From Bolinopsis microptera (taxonomy: Eukaryota; Ctenophora; Tentaculata; Lobata; Bolinopsidae): DNA of 64,000 bases. How positions within the stretch are numbered: position 1 is the stretch's first letter; the number at the start of each line of letters is the position of its first letter. Positions 43,085 through 57,908 of the stretch are shown piece by piece. The stretch spans positions 8,484,394 through 8,548,393 of the forward strand of contig NC_087084.1 in assembly GCF_026151205.1 (NCBI RefSeq), written 5' to 3'. A program made the translations under genes and the position numbers. The notes beneath the pieces were generated by a model. That model saw only the letters and a program-made list of their open reading frames with translations, was not told where the DNA came from and did no database searches.

Positions 43085-43685
43085 TAAATTGATCGCTTTT
43101 TTAAGTTGTATAACCACATTAACTAAGTGTAAAACATAAATAACTTGTTGTCTGATTTGGAACGTAACCAAAAAATAATAAGCTTAGTATATATTATACT
43201 TTTTTTCGCTATAACCTTTTAAATAAATATTTTAGACACATAGTTGATCAATAAGATGAATATAAACATTAAACATTCACATTTTGCATCTTTTAAGCTA
43301 TTATTCGATTGTCTAGGTGCTATAGTTCTCATGTTATGGCATTTATGGGTCCATGCGCCGTCTCGGTAGGCCGTAACCATGGAAACGCGAAGAGCAACCC
43401 AAAGATTTTGGAGTAGGGCAACATTTTTTGGGAACTCTCAGTTACCCAATACAACTTTCTGGAATCGTTCTTTAATTTTGGACAAACTTTTGTATTTTGG
43501 TAAAGTTTAAGAGGTAAAAAACAGTGCTTGTCCAGATAGTGCTTGTCCAATATCGCTGTCAGGTGTCAAAATAACTTTTCACCACGCCTCTTTGAGTAGC
43601 ATAGACAAATAGCTTTGTCTAGGTCAGCCTTGCTGTGCTCTACCATGCAAAGGTTCCCATGAGATTAAATAACTGGCCCAGTATT
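43085..43685. other. 5' flank of PAK beyond the insertion
   Basis: The first part matches 63775-64000, apart from a seven-base difference near 43268. No gene seen. The PAK promoter may lie here or nearer to exon 1. Confidence 0.5.
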
Positions 43686-44520
43686 AGGGGGGGGGGCAAG
43701 GGGTTTTTAATTTTTTTAATTAATTAAGGGTTTCCCAAAAAAGGGATGCTTTAAAATTTTTTTTAATTCCAAAAAATTCAGTAAAATTTCGGGGGACATT
43801 TTTGAGATTTTTTTTTTGAAAATTGTTTTTTTGGGATTAAAATGAAGGATTTTTCCAAAATTTACCAATTCCAAAAAAAATTTAAAAATTTTTCCCCAAA
43901 AAAAAATTTTTGGGAAATTCATGCTGAAAAATATCAACAAATAAGTAAGATTATACCTTTTTAAAAAAAACATACAGTTAACTTAATGGGTATTAAGTTA
44001 TTAGAGAAATTTTTAAAAATTTTGATAATTTTGAATAATTTTGGGGAATTTTTGGGGAACTTTTTTGGGGGGTTTTGGGGGGAAATTTTTTTTGGGGAAA
44101 AATTCAAAATCTTGGGGGATTTCCCAAAGTTCCCCCAAAGTTCCCCCCCTTGGGGACCCCCCCCCCCCCCCTAATAATGACCCCAAGCAAAAAAAAAAAA
44201 TGGGGCACAAAAAAATGAACAAAAAACTGTATTATTTATAAGTCTAGTGGAGAACAAATCACGGATAGGACCAAGTTCAAAGAGCAAAAAAAAATTCGGC
44301 CTGAAGTCATTAAGCTTTTACTTATTCAAATATCTTCAATTTTAAAATCCTATCTGCTTTTGCTGGTTATTTTTGGGTATTTTAGTTGCTTTGTTTGATT
44401 GTGCTGTAAAATATTGTTTTATTTTAATAAATGGGACCCCCCATGAAAAACGATTAGCTGAACAAATACCTTTTTTTACTATTAGAAAATTGTATACATA
44501 TATTTCAGTATTTTTTTAAT
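43686..44520. other. homopolymer-rich low-quality sequence
   Basis: The sequence consists largely of runs of A, T, G and C of length 4-12, with stretches such as GGGGGGTTTTGGGGGG. It matches nothing else in the window and has no coding character. It sits exactly at the border between clean sequence and the error-rich copies, so a base-calling or gap-filling artefact is the likely cause. Confidence 0.7.
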
Positions 44521-47500
44521 TTTGTGTGAGTAAACGATTAGGTAATTAATCACTAATCGCGTGTAATTACACTGTGAATTTCAGCTTCTGTTGGATGTGT
44601 AAACTTTGTGAATGAACGAACAGCCACATTCGTGGAGTCCAGCCACCTACAAAATACATGGCAACATGATCACGGGTAAATATACACATACACAAGTCCT
44701 ATCTGTTTTACTGCATATTTACAAGTCAACCACTGGTGATCTTTGAAAAGCCCCCCCTCCCCCCCCCCCCGCCTCATCATCTGACATCCCTTGATCATGT
44801 TTCGGAATGATCAGTACCCTATAATTAAAGAAATAATTAAACGCATAACCTAAGCCAATACTTATCTGCTTCAATTATACAAAAGGAACACGTAACAAAA
44901 AATCAGGAATGAAAAGAAGCAATTAGCATTTCTGAAACTATAACCGAAATTAAATGCTGTCTGGCCTTAAAATTTAAATAAGTTTGTATTTTTGTAAATA
45001 ATAGTATTAAAAAAATACTGCATATTTGATATTGGATATCATAGCAAATCAAATACAAAAATATATGCACAATTCCAAAGCGTACCACCCCACCCCTAGC
45101 GTGGGATTCAACTGATATCGCGTTCCGTTCGGACATCCGATAAAATTGCCTTTCGTAGCATAGCATAAAGATTTTACCTCATGGTAGACAAAGCCTTCCT
45201 TTTTTCCAAGATAAAAAGACCACGTGATATTTCTCTATAGCCAAATTGGAATGTCTGGAATGCGGGCCAATTATAGCGACGACCAAAAGCACCTCGGATT
45301 CTCCTCTATCAAGAATTGAAGAATATACCAGACCAGAATCCTGTCAGAATCTCTGTCCATTAAAGATGATGCTCCTTTCTTTGGTCACAAATCCTGAATT
45401 GTTTTCCCTAACCTTCCTTAGTTTCTTCCCAAAATCGTTTTCTCTTTGTCATGCTTAGTATCCGTTATTCCTGGTATCTTTCCGCAGAATTTAGATTTAG
45501 AGTTGCTTTATTTTGTTGAAAGTTTAGTATTTTGTTTGTTAATTTTAGACAATTTAACTGATGTTGGGTTGTTTGGAAGGATATTGATGCCAACTCCTTT
45601 CGAATGTTACTTGACAGTTTAGGAGATCTCTTACTATTGGACTAAATGGATTCCCGATCTGCTAGTCCGAGTCAGTGAGTCTCAATCCCCTCAAATCAAA
45701 CTATTGATTTTCTCCATACTTTCAACCGTGTTAGGTTCTTGGCCTTGATATTAAGATTTTTAGAGAACACTAGAAGATTCAAAATATTTATCTACTAGTA
45801 TTCCCAATTTGAAAGGGCGAGACGGGCTTATCTATAAAATACATGGTTCCACTTTAAAAAAAAGTTTGAACTTCAAATTCCTTAGATTTTTTCAATATTT
45901 CAGACGACGAGGAAGAAATAATATGAGAGTTCCTCGTCCCAAACACTGCTCCTGCTCCACCACCAAGACCACTACACCACAACCGCTAGTATCGATTAAG
46001 TCCACATTTATAGAAAAAGATTATGTTGTCAATAGACATAATTCTTGTTATTATACACCCCCTGTTGCATTTTACATATTCTCACAACCCAAACCTTGTT
46101 CTAGTTTGCATTTACAGTATATCTGTACTTTTAGATCCGTCAACTTTGTCCACGAATGTCTTGTGCTGTCCTAAATAAGCCAATTTGTTATACTGAAATT
46201 CTTCCACGGCCGAACGAATGGCGGTGCTATCGCTTCCTTATCTAATTTATTATTCTAAATTATTTAGCTTGGCCTGTAATTTAAATAGCCGAGTGTGCCT
46301 ACTAATATCGGCAATACATGATGAGCTAAAAAAGGAGATATAACCTACTTACTGAATCATTTGGACCTAAACAGGTGTTAAGAATTAGTTTAGGCAGAAA
46401 CTCTTGTTTTAAAGGCAGAGGCGATTAGCAGACAAATTGTCCCCGCGCTACGTAGCGCGGCGGTTTTTGCTGTTTTTTCACAAGTCCAAATTACCAAGGC
46501 CATTTCTTTTTCGCGCCATCACGTACGGTTTTCCGTGCTTTTTGGAAGAATAACTATTGTTTACGGTATTATGACTGGGTGCATTATGTACAAACATTTT
46601 GTATTTACGGCATTGCAAACAGAACATCACCAATAAATAACGCCCCTCTTAATATGAACTGTTCTTGAATTTGACTACTATTGCTCTATTCATTATTTTA
46701 CAAGCATGTTTAAATAAAACCAATGCTACAATACCCCTGGCTGAAAAATATTGTTCTTGACTGTTAGCATGAACCTCTGAGAACACGTCTATCGCACCAT
46801 TAGAACGTATATGATAATCTTGTTGATTTGTGTGTTATCCACCAACATTATACAACGCGCATCATCGCATTAACTCTTATCCTGGAGGCTGTACTAGATG
46901 CGTTTTAAAGCTAATAGCTTGCGCGATGGGCCTTTGTTCGTATGGCAAAGTTTAGCAGTACTAGGACCGCCCGGCAAAACTCCCTTTTCCATCCCGATTT
47001 TCAAATAACATCACCATCCCATCATCGTGATAATATCAAAGTTTTTTCGCTAAACGGTGCATCTATAAACTTATACTCCCAGAACGTAACTAGTCAGACC
47101 ACTGTGAATCAATTCCGACACACTGGTTACGTTGTTGGTTCGGTAAGGTCTTCCTCCTGCAGTCCAGCTTTGCGTCATTCAACAAGTCTATTCTATTGTG
47201 TGTTGGTAGCCTGTACCGATTCCTCTGCATCCTTCAGAACGAAATGTACGTTGCAACGGAACTTTCTCCGTATCGGTCTCCTGTACCTGCAGCTTTTTCT
47301 ATGTTTGTTATTTTTACCCCCAGGATATTATACGCATCCTCAACATTCCCAAGCATTCCATTTTTTGTTGTGCTGTCGCTGTGAAAACGGAATGAGGAAT
47401 CCGTATCATGAATTCCCCAGTCAATCAGCTACTTTCATTCAAAATGGATTCTGTTTTTTCATTTTCGAATTTTAATTCCCCCCCCGGGATAACTTCTCTT

Positions 47501-50500
47501 TTTGGATCAAATGGCTTTCACTCATCCTCCCTGTAACTTCTGTCCTATTCCTCAGAAGTTTTTAAAGGAAGTCAATGTCTCAGTTATGTTAAAGAATAAA
47601 CACTTAAATCAAAGTGACCTTCCTACATTAACAGAAACAATTTTTATACATTACAAAATCCCTATGCAAAGAGAGATTTGTCAGCAGGAGGAGACAAAGT
47701 AGGAATTGGTAACGTTCCAACATCGTAATAACAGAACTTTTTGTTTCGGATCTTTTTCGTAACTTTTTCTCTTTTGTAATCCGTATTTGCTAAAATTGGT
47801 CCGCAATTTTAATTGAAAGGTTATCCCACTGCTGTCCCCATCAACAATTCATTAAAAGTAATCCTCTGATTAAAGTATCTGAAAGTCAATGGAAAGTGTG
47901 CGAAAAGAATGAAACGTAAGCAACAGAGGAATCAGAATTAAAACCGATGCTCAGCGACCTGACTAGTTTAATCAATTATAGCTAGCTAGCTGACAGCACG
48001 TGGGCTCCGGCTGTGGAGCTATAATTAGTGTGGACTGAAGTGTGAGCGGTTTTATAGCTGAATTGGCAAGTCTGAACTGATCGGCGATAAATCTGAATGA
48101 CAACAGAACAACTTGAAATTTATGATCCCAGGTATAAAAAAGACCCAGTTGAGCCAGGCAAAGATAATGACCAATTTTACTACGATGATTACCGCTTTAA
48201 TTTCCCGTTTGTTATTATATCCAGGCAACGGTTGAGACGTGGTTACTGGTTAGGTTCAATTAGAAACCTTTATTCAACGCTTGGAACTAGGAACAGAAAA
48301 AAATTGTTGATATTTTGAAATACTCTAAAAGACCGCTGAGAGACCTGAATTAATTCCAGTTTAAGACGGAGGCTGATAAGGTAAACAGAGTTATAGGTAG
48401 TTTAAGGTTAACGAACTAAGGTCGTTCACATGTACGTATCAAACTTAGCAATTTTTTACCCCTTTCCCCTCCGATTCAACCGTTTATTAATACCCACCCC
48501 CCTCTTGACAGCAATATTACGTAATCATGGCCTGAAACCCCCCCACCCCCCCCCCCCCCCCCCTTTTGACTTTTTCCGCTGTAAACACTTTTTCTTCACG
48601 TTTGATGCTACCATGAATCATAATGGAGCCGAAATCATTGTTATAAATTATATCCGGCCAAGGCCCCCCAAACTACTTTACTTATACTATAATAGACGGA
48701 TATCCGATTCAATTTCAAAATTTGTCACTATCAGATGAAAATGAGTGGAATTTGAATAAACATAATTGCCAATTGTTATTATTTATTTATTCAGAGGGTA
48801 AAAAATAAAAGTTTGATACGTAAATCAAACAACCAACACCCCTCCCTCCCCGTATCAACCGTATGCATTTAGAACCCCCTTCCCACCTCGCTGATTACTA
48901 ATATGTGAACGAAACGCCGAGAAATCTGAGATACGGGCCCGGAAAGAATTAGACCAGCCCTTCTAAGAGCTAAGAAGGAAGTCTTCAAAGTTCTATGTGG
49001 CTAAATTAATTTATGTTATCGAATTTTTGATACTTTGAATACTATAGTTACAATGACAAAAAAAGGAAAACCGGTTGTTGTGACGTTGGGGCCTCATTGC
49101 AATGTTGACACTTCCTAAACCTACCTAACAGACCTTGCTTTTCACATGTTGCAATATTGTAATGCAAGTCACTGAAATCGGTAATGGAAACTGAGTGTCA
49201 TCAGAATATATAAAATTCATGACCCCGTTCAAGATAGGGAACCCTAGTCTAGCTTGCTGTGAAGATAATTTAGCAAGCAACTACACGTTCGGATCACAGC
49301 TCTTAAATAGGCAGTGTCTGAGTGGTCATGATTATCTTAGTAGCATATACTCGTTAACTCGTGCAGGTGCCAATTATTTCGGACGCTTGAAAAATGTCCA
49401 GTGAACTGCAGACTTAACTTGACAGCTCTTCAAGGAACTGTTCCATCTGGATAAATCTTAAAGTTTTCACGTTGAACCTGACCTTAGATGGCAGTTAAAT
49501 GGACCTCGAAATGAAAATATAATTTTGTTGGCACTAAACCCCAAACAATTCTAAGAAAATTCATAAGACAATCTGTTAGTCCATAAACCAACAAATTGGC
49601 GCGCCAATCATCATTCAATCTTGTATTTCCCAACTTACCTAACTTTTAGTAAACCTAAACGAACAGTTCTTAACAACTCAACTTTCCATCACCCAACGTC
49701 AGCACTTTGATACAAGCGAAGTTCCCCGAACATGCCTCAGTCAAGGTGGGCGAAACATTCCCAACAAAGAAAAAAATATCTTTTAAAATAGATTATTCTA
49801 TGTACCCAAATATTCCATTATGATCAGTTGCACGTTCTGATACCTGTAGTCCATTCCACTAGCTGTGCCTTTCTGTTTACAAACTCTGAAATTCTTCAGT
49901 TTTTTTATATTTAAAAAAACACTCCCATTAATCAATAACATTCACTTCGCTAACTTCCAGCAAAGCACAGCGATGAAGAAGTTTAAATCCTTCTGCGAAC
50001 AATTGTTAGTGTCGGTGATCCTAAAACAAAAACACTAAGTTTTGAGAAAATCGTCAAGGTAAGTTTGATAATTAACAAATTAATATATTCTGATAACCTG
50101 AAAATTAATACTCTTTCAATTAATAATTTATTGGATTTCTTATCGCAACTTGATTTCACCAAGTCAATGCAGGTATTTAGTACACTACCCTGGCCTTAAT
50201 AACACTTCTTAACAGGGCCTCAGGCAGGTACGTATATACTGGTGTGAGGTTCCACAGGGCAGGAAGTCGCTATCAAAATGATGAAATCAGTCACAGTCAT
50301 CATATTAAACATTTTTAATTTAAATTCTTAGATTTTTGGATTTGTAGACTCATCCTAATAAAACATGGACTTGGCAACAAAACTTTTAAAACGACACAAG
50401 ATCCTATCTCAAATTTAATAGATAGCTTACCTGTTATCTTTCTCATCCTAAAAAAAATCTGATTATCGAGTCAAGCGTCACATTCTAGTGAGAAAGAGAA

Positions 50501-53487
50501 CCGCCACCCTAACATAGTGAACCATCGGACAGTATACTTGGTCGTACGACGAACCTGGGTCTTAATGGAATATTTGGTGAGGTCCGGGGTTGGCGTTTGA
50601 TTTCTGACATCCTAATATCACACCGAATTGTGTATATCACACACACCCACCACAACTTCCCACCACGCTCACCAAAATATAAGTTCACTCAACACCATCA
50701 CTAATTCACTAACCACACGGTAACCACTTTTTTGAAAAGCATATGAAAAAAATTTTTAATCGTATCAATTCACATATTTTTTTAGAACTTTAGAACTCCT
50801 GCTGTATTTTAATTTCGTGTTATTTCGTAAAACAAAGTCTACCACAGACTTCTATTTGTGTCAATGTTGATAATTTGTTGCGGACTCCGCTATAAAAAAT
50901 GTTAAACAATTTAAACATGTCTGCTATAAATATTTAATCTAATTCCAGTGGACCCTTAACGACGTAGAAACTGAAACGTGTATACTGAAGTCAATAGCAC
51001 AGCCGTCCTCAGAGAGGCAACATTTCAACCTCACAAAGTTGAGAATTCGACGGCATAAAAAAGTACCGAAAAATTTGCCGAAATTTGATATGTGTAAGCT
51101 GTAAAGTGCATATTTCGCTAATTTTCCATCCCAGGAGACAGAGGATGAGGGTGGGGGGGGGTTGGGGTGTGTGGGGGGGTGTGGGGTGCATCGCATAGCC
51201 TACACGAATCGCACAGTTATACAACAGACGATATCAAAGTGACAACATCCTCTTAGGCATGACTGGTGTAAATTAAGTGAGTTTACTGTTTTATTCAAAG
51301 TTAAGTGAGCACAATTGGAGCATACAAGATCCTTATTGAATTTAGAACTATCTACTTTGCAACGAATTTTAATCCTAATTTAAATTGGTCCAGAGTCGAG
51401 GTTCGCATTTCACTGATGGTAACCACTGACAGATGTGCGATGGTCCGTTCAGCCGAGTTTTGTTCTGTGCCCAAATCACACGCGCAATCAAAGCAAAAGA
51501 ACGACAAGGTCGGTACTACCTTATTCGTGGTCATGGTGCACCGAGGGGTGCCCCAAAACAGTACGGGCCCTAAGTACGCAAAGGGTATCTCCGTTTAATT
51601 GCCCCACATTATTATACAGCTGGTATTTATTATACAGCTATATTTATTACAGCAGTTTTGATTGTATTGATGTTTTGTTGAATATTTTGGTGTGTTTACT
51701 ACGTACTGTGGCACTACTGAGTCCACATCTGTGGTACTGCAACGACAAATTAATGCTGAAATCAGTGCCACATCGGACATATAAACCCAGTTTTAACTGT
51801 TTCTTAATTACTACACACTACTTAACAGTTACTAAAATTACTATACAACGCATTCCTCTCCACCGGTTGATGTGTGAGTTTGGTATCAGGCTATAGATGA
51901 AAAGAGGGAGAACCACCCTACCTTAATGAGAACCCACTGAGGGTAAGAACTATTAATTTCTGAATACTACTGAATACTACCGAATACTACTGAATTACTC
52001 TGAATACCTGGCATACTATAGATTATCTAAAACTAGTACGACAGTGATACCATACTTACATTACATAAATAAGAATTACATCTTATCATCGACGATGATG
52101 CCTGGATGATGTAAATTCCATCAGTCAAACTAAACTTGCATTCCAGGCGTTTATATCTGATAGCAACTAACGGAACTCATCCGTAGATTTATAATAAACC
52201 CTGAGCACTATCCTCCGTGATTAGAGATTTACCTGGCCAAATGCCTGAAAAGGATGCGAAAAAGCGGAGATGCTAGTAAGTGTACATTTAAAATTTTTCT
52301 TATGTTTTTCATGGTTCTGTAATCAGTATCGCAAATCATACGATTTCACTACTGTTTATCATTCTCTTTTCCTCCAGAATGTTTGAGGGGGTTTGTTGGT
52401 TATCTAATATTTAACCTCCTTGTAACCTTTTATTTTTAACGATGTATAATAGTCCTATAAAATAGGCGCACATGGCGAAGAAGACGAGTGTTAATGTTTA
52501 GTCTAAAGTTTAACTCTAAACGGCACGTGTAACTGATTGATTTTTTCAGGTGAAATGTTGCAGCATCCTTCTTGAGGAAGGCAGCACCCTTAATCCAAGT
52601 TTAGTTCCCCTATCCCACGCCCTAAAGACAGCCAACACTAAAAACACTGCTCACGTGAACCATCACATGGTCACGCACAATGGTAGGACTCACGCTACAA
52701 GCCGTGACTCACGTATTATAAGCACGCGATTGAAACCTCTGATGACTAGTGGATATTTGACGTGAGAGAACTTGAATTTTGTTAACCTAACCGCCCCTTT
52801 TTTTGATAGCGACGTCACACATTTGCGAATTACGAGTGAAATATACCTTGTGGTAGGTAATTTTCAACTCCAGTGCTTCTTTGATCTTTTTATAAACATT
52901 CCTCGCGCGCTCTATCAAATTTAAAACGCTAGATTTAGTTTTAATATTGGCTTTTTTTCATTTAACCAATTTAAACCAATTTTTAGGCTTAAAAAAGATA
53001 TAAAAAACCTGAATTTAATAATTTTTCGCTCAAATTAGATCATTGAAAATGAATAGATATAAGAATATTTATACATTATTATTATGAGATGTAATAACTA
53101 CTTGAGTAAAGATGTGTCATAATTTTTTGCATGCCATTATTTGACGTTAAATTGTTTGAAGTTTTTAATTTTTTGTCGAGATTGTTGGGCGTCTACAGTT
53201 ACACGATTCATCATATCAACAGCTATTATCTTCAATCTATCTTTTAATATCTGCATAATATATGTACAATATTGAATTTCCTAAATCCACCATTCAAGGA
53301 ATGAAGGAAACTTTCTTACATTAGATATGCGTCCTCCATTTAACACGGATCAACTTCTTCTTTTATATACAAATTATGGACCTGAAAAAAGACTAAAATA
53401 CATCATTAAATTTCGTGGTATTGACGGTTTATATCTTTTTCTATGATTTATTATGACTTAAAAGTTTTATAATCCACCTCATGATTT
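44520..53487 (+). pseudogene. error-rich inverted copy of the PAK locus (29.4-38.3 kb)
   Basis: Read on the plus strand, this is the reverse complement of 38285 down to about 29400. PAK exons 4-15 appear in order, for example exon 4 near 44583-44678, exon 5 near 45904, the catalytic-loop exon near 51150-51280 and the last exon near 52550. The antisense secreted-protein exons lie near 45240-45480 and 46960-47700. Single-base insertions, deletions and changes occur every 10-30 bases in exons and introns alike and break every exon. The poly-G tract and the MITE-like element are included. The even spread of errors suggests raw-read sequence rather than an evolved pseudogene. Confidence 0.85.
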
Positions 53488-56400
53488 TTTCACGTCCAAA
53501 ATTGTATAAAACGAAGAAGTTGATCCGTGTTTAATGAGACGCATATCTTAAAAGTAAGAAGTTTCTTATTCACTTGAACGGGTGATTTAGAACTTCTAAA
53601 TATTACATATATTAAGCATGATAAAGAAAGATTGTAGATAATGCTGTTGATATGAATGAATATTGTAACTGTAAGACCGCCAACCCATCGAACAAAAATT
53701 AAACACTTCAACAATTACGATCAAATTATGCAATGCAAAAATTTATGACACATCTTTACATCAAAGTATAATATACATCTCAAATAGATAATGTATACAT
53801 CTTATTATATTCTATAACAATTAAAATGCATCATTTGAGCGAAAAATTATTAACTTCAGCTATTTTTAATACATATTTTACAGCCTAAAAACTTGGAGTT
53901 TTAAATAGGTAAATGAAAAAGCAATATTAAACCTAAATCTAGCGTTAATTTTGAAAGAGCGCGCGAGGAATGTTTAAAAAGATCAAAAGAAGCACTGGAT
54001 TTGAAAAATACCTAACCACCAAGCTATACATTCACCTCGAAAAATCGCAAATGATCAAAAAAAGGCGGTTAACACAAATCAACGTAATCGTAAACCCAAG
54101 TCCATCCAAAGAGATTCAATCCCGTTGCAATAAAAACGTGACGTCACGGCTAGTAGCGTGACGTCATACCATTGTGCGAGACATTATGGGTCCCGGGAGC
54201 AGTGTTTTTAGTGTTTGCTGCGTTCTTAGCGCGTGATAAGGAACTAACCTGTGAATAATGTGCAGCCTTCCACCAAGAAGGATGCTTGCAACATTTTCAC
54301 TGAAAAAAATCAATCAGTTCACGGCCGATTAGAGTCCTCTACGTGCATATGCTCATACGCTACAAAACATTAAACAAATCGCTTCTTCGCCCCAGGTGCG
54401 CCTTATTTTATAGGACTATTCTACATCGAAAAAAAGGTTTTCCAGGAGGTAAATATTATATACACCAAACAAACCCCCATCAACATCCGGAGGAAAAGAA
54501 TGAAACAGTAAGAGAAAATCGTGCATGATTTGGCGATACTGGAAATTACAGAACCATGAAAATCAGAGCAAACTTTATAAAGAACCCTAACTAGCGACTC
54601 CCCGCTTGTGTTTTTCGACATCCATTTCCACACTTGGCCAGGAAATCACTAAACACGGAGAATAGACGCTCAGGGTTATAAATCTCCGAGTTTCCGTTTG
54701 GAGACTGTTTATAGCGAATCAGAGACTCAACGCCTGTAAGAGTAGCAAATCAGATTGATACAGGTGGGTTTACAGTGACTGAGAGGAATTAACATCCAGC
54801 AACATCGTCGATGATAAGGATGTAATCTTATTATTGTAATTGATAAATGGTAACGAATTTTTAGAAATCTATAGTATGCCAGGTACTTCAGATAATTCAG
54901 TATATTCCGATAGTATTATCAGTAGTATTCAATTAATAGATCTTACCCTCATGGTTTCTCATTAAGTAGGTGTTTTCTCCTCTAATCATCTCAATAGCCC
55001 ATGAAGGTAGGACGGCCCAAACTCCACACATCAACCTGTAAGAGGAAGCGTTCGTATAGTAATTAGTAAACAGTGTTAATTAGTGTAGTAATTAGAACAG
55101 ATAACTGGTTTATATGTCCGTGTGCACGATGCAGCATTAATTTGTCGTTGCAGTAAACCACATGAATGTGACTCAGTAGTGCCACAGTACGGTAGTAAAA
55201 CACCACCCAAAATTTCAACAAAACATCAATAAATCAAAACAGCTGTATAAATATAGCTGTATAATAAATACAGCTGAATAAAAAAATGTGGGGCAAACCT
55301 AACGAGATACCCCTTTTGCGTACCTTAGACCGTACTGTTTTTCGGGTCACCACCTCCGGTGCCATCCAATAAAGTACCGACCATTGTCTTCTTTTGCTTT
55401 GATCTGCGTGATTTGTGCCCAGAAACCAAAATCGCTGAAATTGTGGTTACAAATCAGTGAAATGCTACCCTCCGACTCAGACCAATGAAAATTAGAAATT
55501 AAAATTCGTTGCAAAGTAGCATCCAGTTTAAATTCTATAAGGATCTAGAGTATCCTCATCAATTGTGCCCACTTAAACTTAGAAATAAACAGTAAACTCA
55601 CTTAATTTAACACACCAGTCATGCCTAAGAGATTGTTGTCACTCTTGATATCTCTGTGTATAACTTGCGATATTGGTAGGAATGCCAGAGCTTGTAACAA
55701 CCTGGGATGAAAATTTAGCGAAATTATTCCTTTACAGCTTTCACATATCAAATTTCGCATATTATCTGTACTTTTCAATATTGCGTGTCGAAATTGCTCA
55801 ACTGTGTGAGTTGAAATGTTACCTCTCTTGAGACGGCGCTATCTGACCTCAGTCCCAGACACGTTTCAGTTACTACGTCCCTTAAGGGTCCACCTGGAAT
55901 TAGATTAAAAAGATTAAGCAGACATGTTTAAATTGTTTATCATTTTATAGCGAGTCCCGCCCAAATTCACAAACATTGACACAAATAAGAAAGTCTGAGG
56001 GTAGACATAGGTTTTACGTATAAAAACTGAAATTAAAATACAGCAAGTCTAAAAGTTCCTAACACATATGTGAATTGATACGATAAAAATATTTGTTCCA
56101 ATAAGGCTTTCAAAACAGTGGTTACCGTGGTACTGAAATTGAAGTCTTGAGTGAACTTATAATATGGGACGTGTGGAAGAGTGTTGGAGTGTGTGATAAT
56201 CACACAATACGTGTGATATTAGGACTGTCAGAAAAACGAACAACACGGACCTCCAAATATTCCATACGACACCAGCGTTCGTCAGTACCGTCCAAAGTAC
56301 TGTCCAATAGTTCACTATGTTAGTGGCGGTTCTCTTTCATCACTAGATCTCGTTATAATCAGATCTTTTTTAGCTGAGAAAAAAGAACAGGTAAGCTATC

Positions 56401-57908
56401 GATCACGTATGCAATTTGATCTACGAGTGATCTGGTGTCCGTTTTAAAGTTTTTGTGGGCCACGTCGCAAGTTTCGATTGGTGCAGATGATCAGGATCAG
56501 AACAAAATCCAACTCTAAGATTTAAATTAAAATGATTACAAATGACTGACCTGTTGACTGAGATTCATCATTTTGATAGCGACTTCCTGCCCTGTGGATA
56601 TACCTCCACACCAGTATAATACCATACCTGAGGCCCTGAGAATAGGTGATTAAGGCCAGTGGTTATTAGAGTGTACTAGAATACTGCTTGACTTGGTGAA
56701 ATCAAGTGTGCAGAATAAGAATCCAATAGAATTAATTTAATTGAAAAGAGTATAATTTCAAGTTTATCAGACATCATATTATTTTTAAATACAAACTTAC
56801 CCTGACCGATTTCCAAACTTAGTGATTTTGTCTTAGGATCACCGACACTAACAATTGTTCGCAAGCAAGATAAAACTTCTTCAATCGCTGAGCTTTGCCT
56901 GGAAGTTAGCAAAATGAATGTTATTGATTAATGGAGTGTTTTATAAATATAAAAACTGAAGAATTTCAGAGTTAGTAAACCAGAAAGTCACAGTTAGTGG
57001 AATGGACTTAAGGTATCAGAACTGTGCAACTTGATCATAACTCGGAAATATTTGGGTAAATAGAATAATCTATTTTAAAGTTAACGCCTTTTTCTTCTTT
57101 ATGGGTAGAGGGCACACTACCCCACCTTGACCCTGAGTCATGTTACCGGGGACCTCGCTTGTTATCAAAGCTGCTGAACGTTGGCTGATGGAAAAGTTGA
57201 GATTGTTAGAACTTGGTCGTCTACGGTATACTAAATTATGAATACTGTTGGGAATACCCAAAAGATTGAACATGATATTGCGCGCCAAGTTTTGTTTAAT
57301 TGGACTAACAGATTTCTTTCTGAATTTCTTAAATTTTTTGGTTAGTGCCCAACAAAATTAAATTTTCATTTCGAGGTCCAGTTAACCTTCCATCTAAGCT
57401 TCGGTCTCATCGTTTGAAAAACTTAAGATTTATCATGATGGTAACATCCTTGAGCAGCTGTTAAGTTAAAGTCTGCATCACTTGAACATTTTTATCAAGC
57501 GTCCCGAATTAGTGGCACCTGCACGAGTTAACGAGTATATTGCTACTAAATAATCACGACACTCATGACACTGCCTATTAAGAGCTGGGATCCAAATTGA
57601 TAGTTGAATTGCTAAATATCTTCACACAACTAACTAGGTTTCCCTATCATGAACGGGGCTCATGAATTTTAATAAATTCTGATTACAACTCAGTTCACAA
57701 TTCCGATTTAGTGACTCTTGCTTACAATATTGCAACATGTGAAGCAAGGTCTGTTAGGAAGGTTAGGAAGTGTAGACATCATTATCGCAACATCGTCCCC
57801 CGTATCAACGTCACAACAACCGTGTTACTTTTTTTGTCATTGAAACGATTATAGTAATTCAAAGTAGCAAAAACTTCGAAAACATACAATAAGTTTAGCC
57901 ACATAGAA
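53488..57908 (-). pseudogene. error-rich direct copy of the PAK 3' half (29.5-33.8 kb)
   Basis: The orientation flips near 53487 and the locus is read again in the original direction, with PAK exons 15 to 6 on the minus strand. Examples are exon 8 near 56549-56640, exon 7 near 56810-56900 and exon 6 near 57085-57190. Indels again occur throughout, independently of those in the inverted copy. It ends abruptly at 57908 after GCCACATAGAA and new, clean sequence begins. It is not a working gene as written. Confidence 0.85.

Noticed and set aside
43716-44241. Several open frames rich in Phe, Lys, Gly and Pro
   Set aside because: They follow from homopolymer runs in low-quality sequence and have no coding character.
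46942-47475. A 177-residue open frame on the plus strand
   Set aside because: It is the antisense of the error-rich inverted copy of exon 2 of the secreted-protein gene.
44520-57908. Two extra PAK paralogues
   Set aside because: Indels strike exons and introns equally and differ between copies, which points to sequencing error rather than gene evolution.
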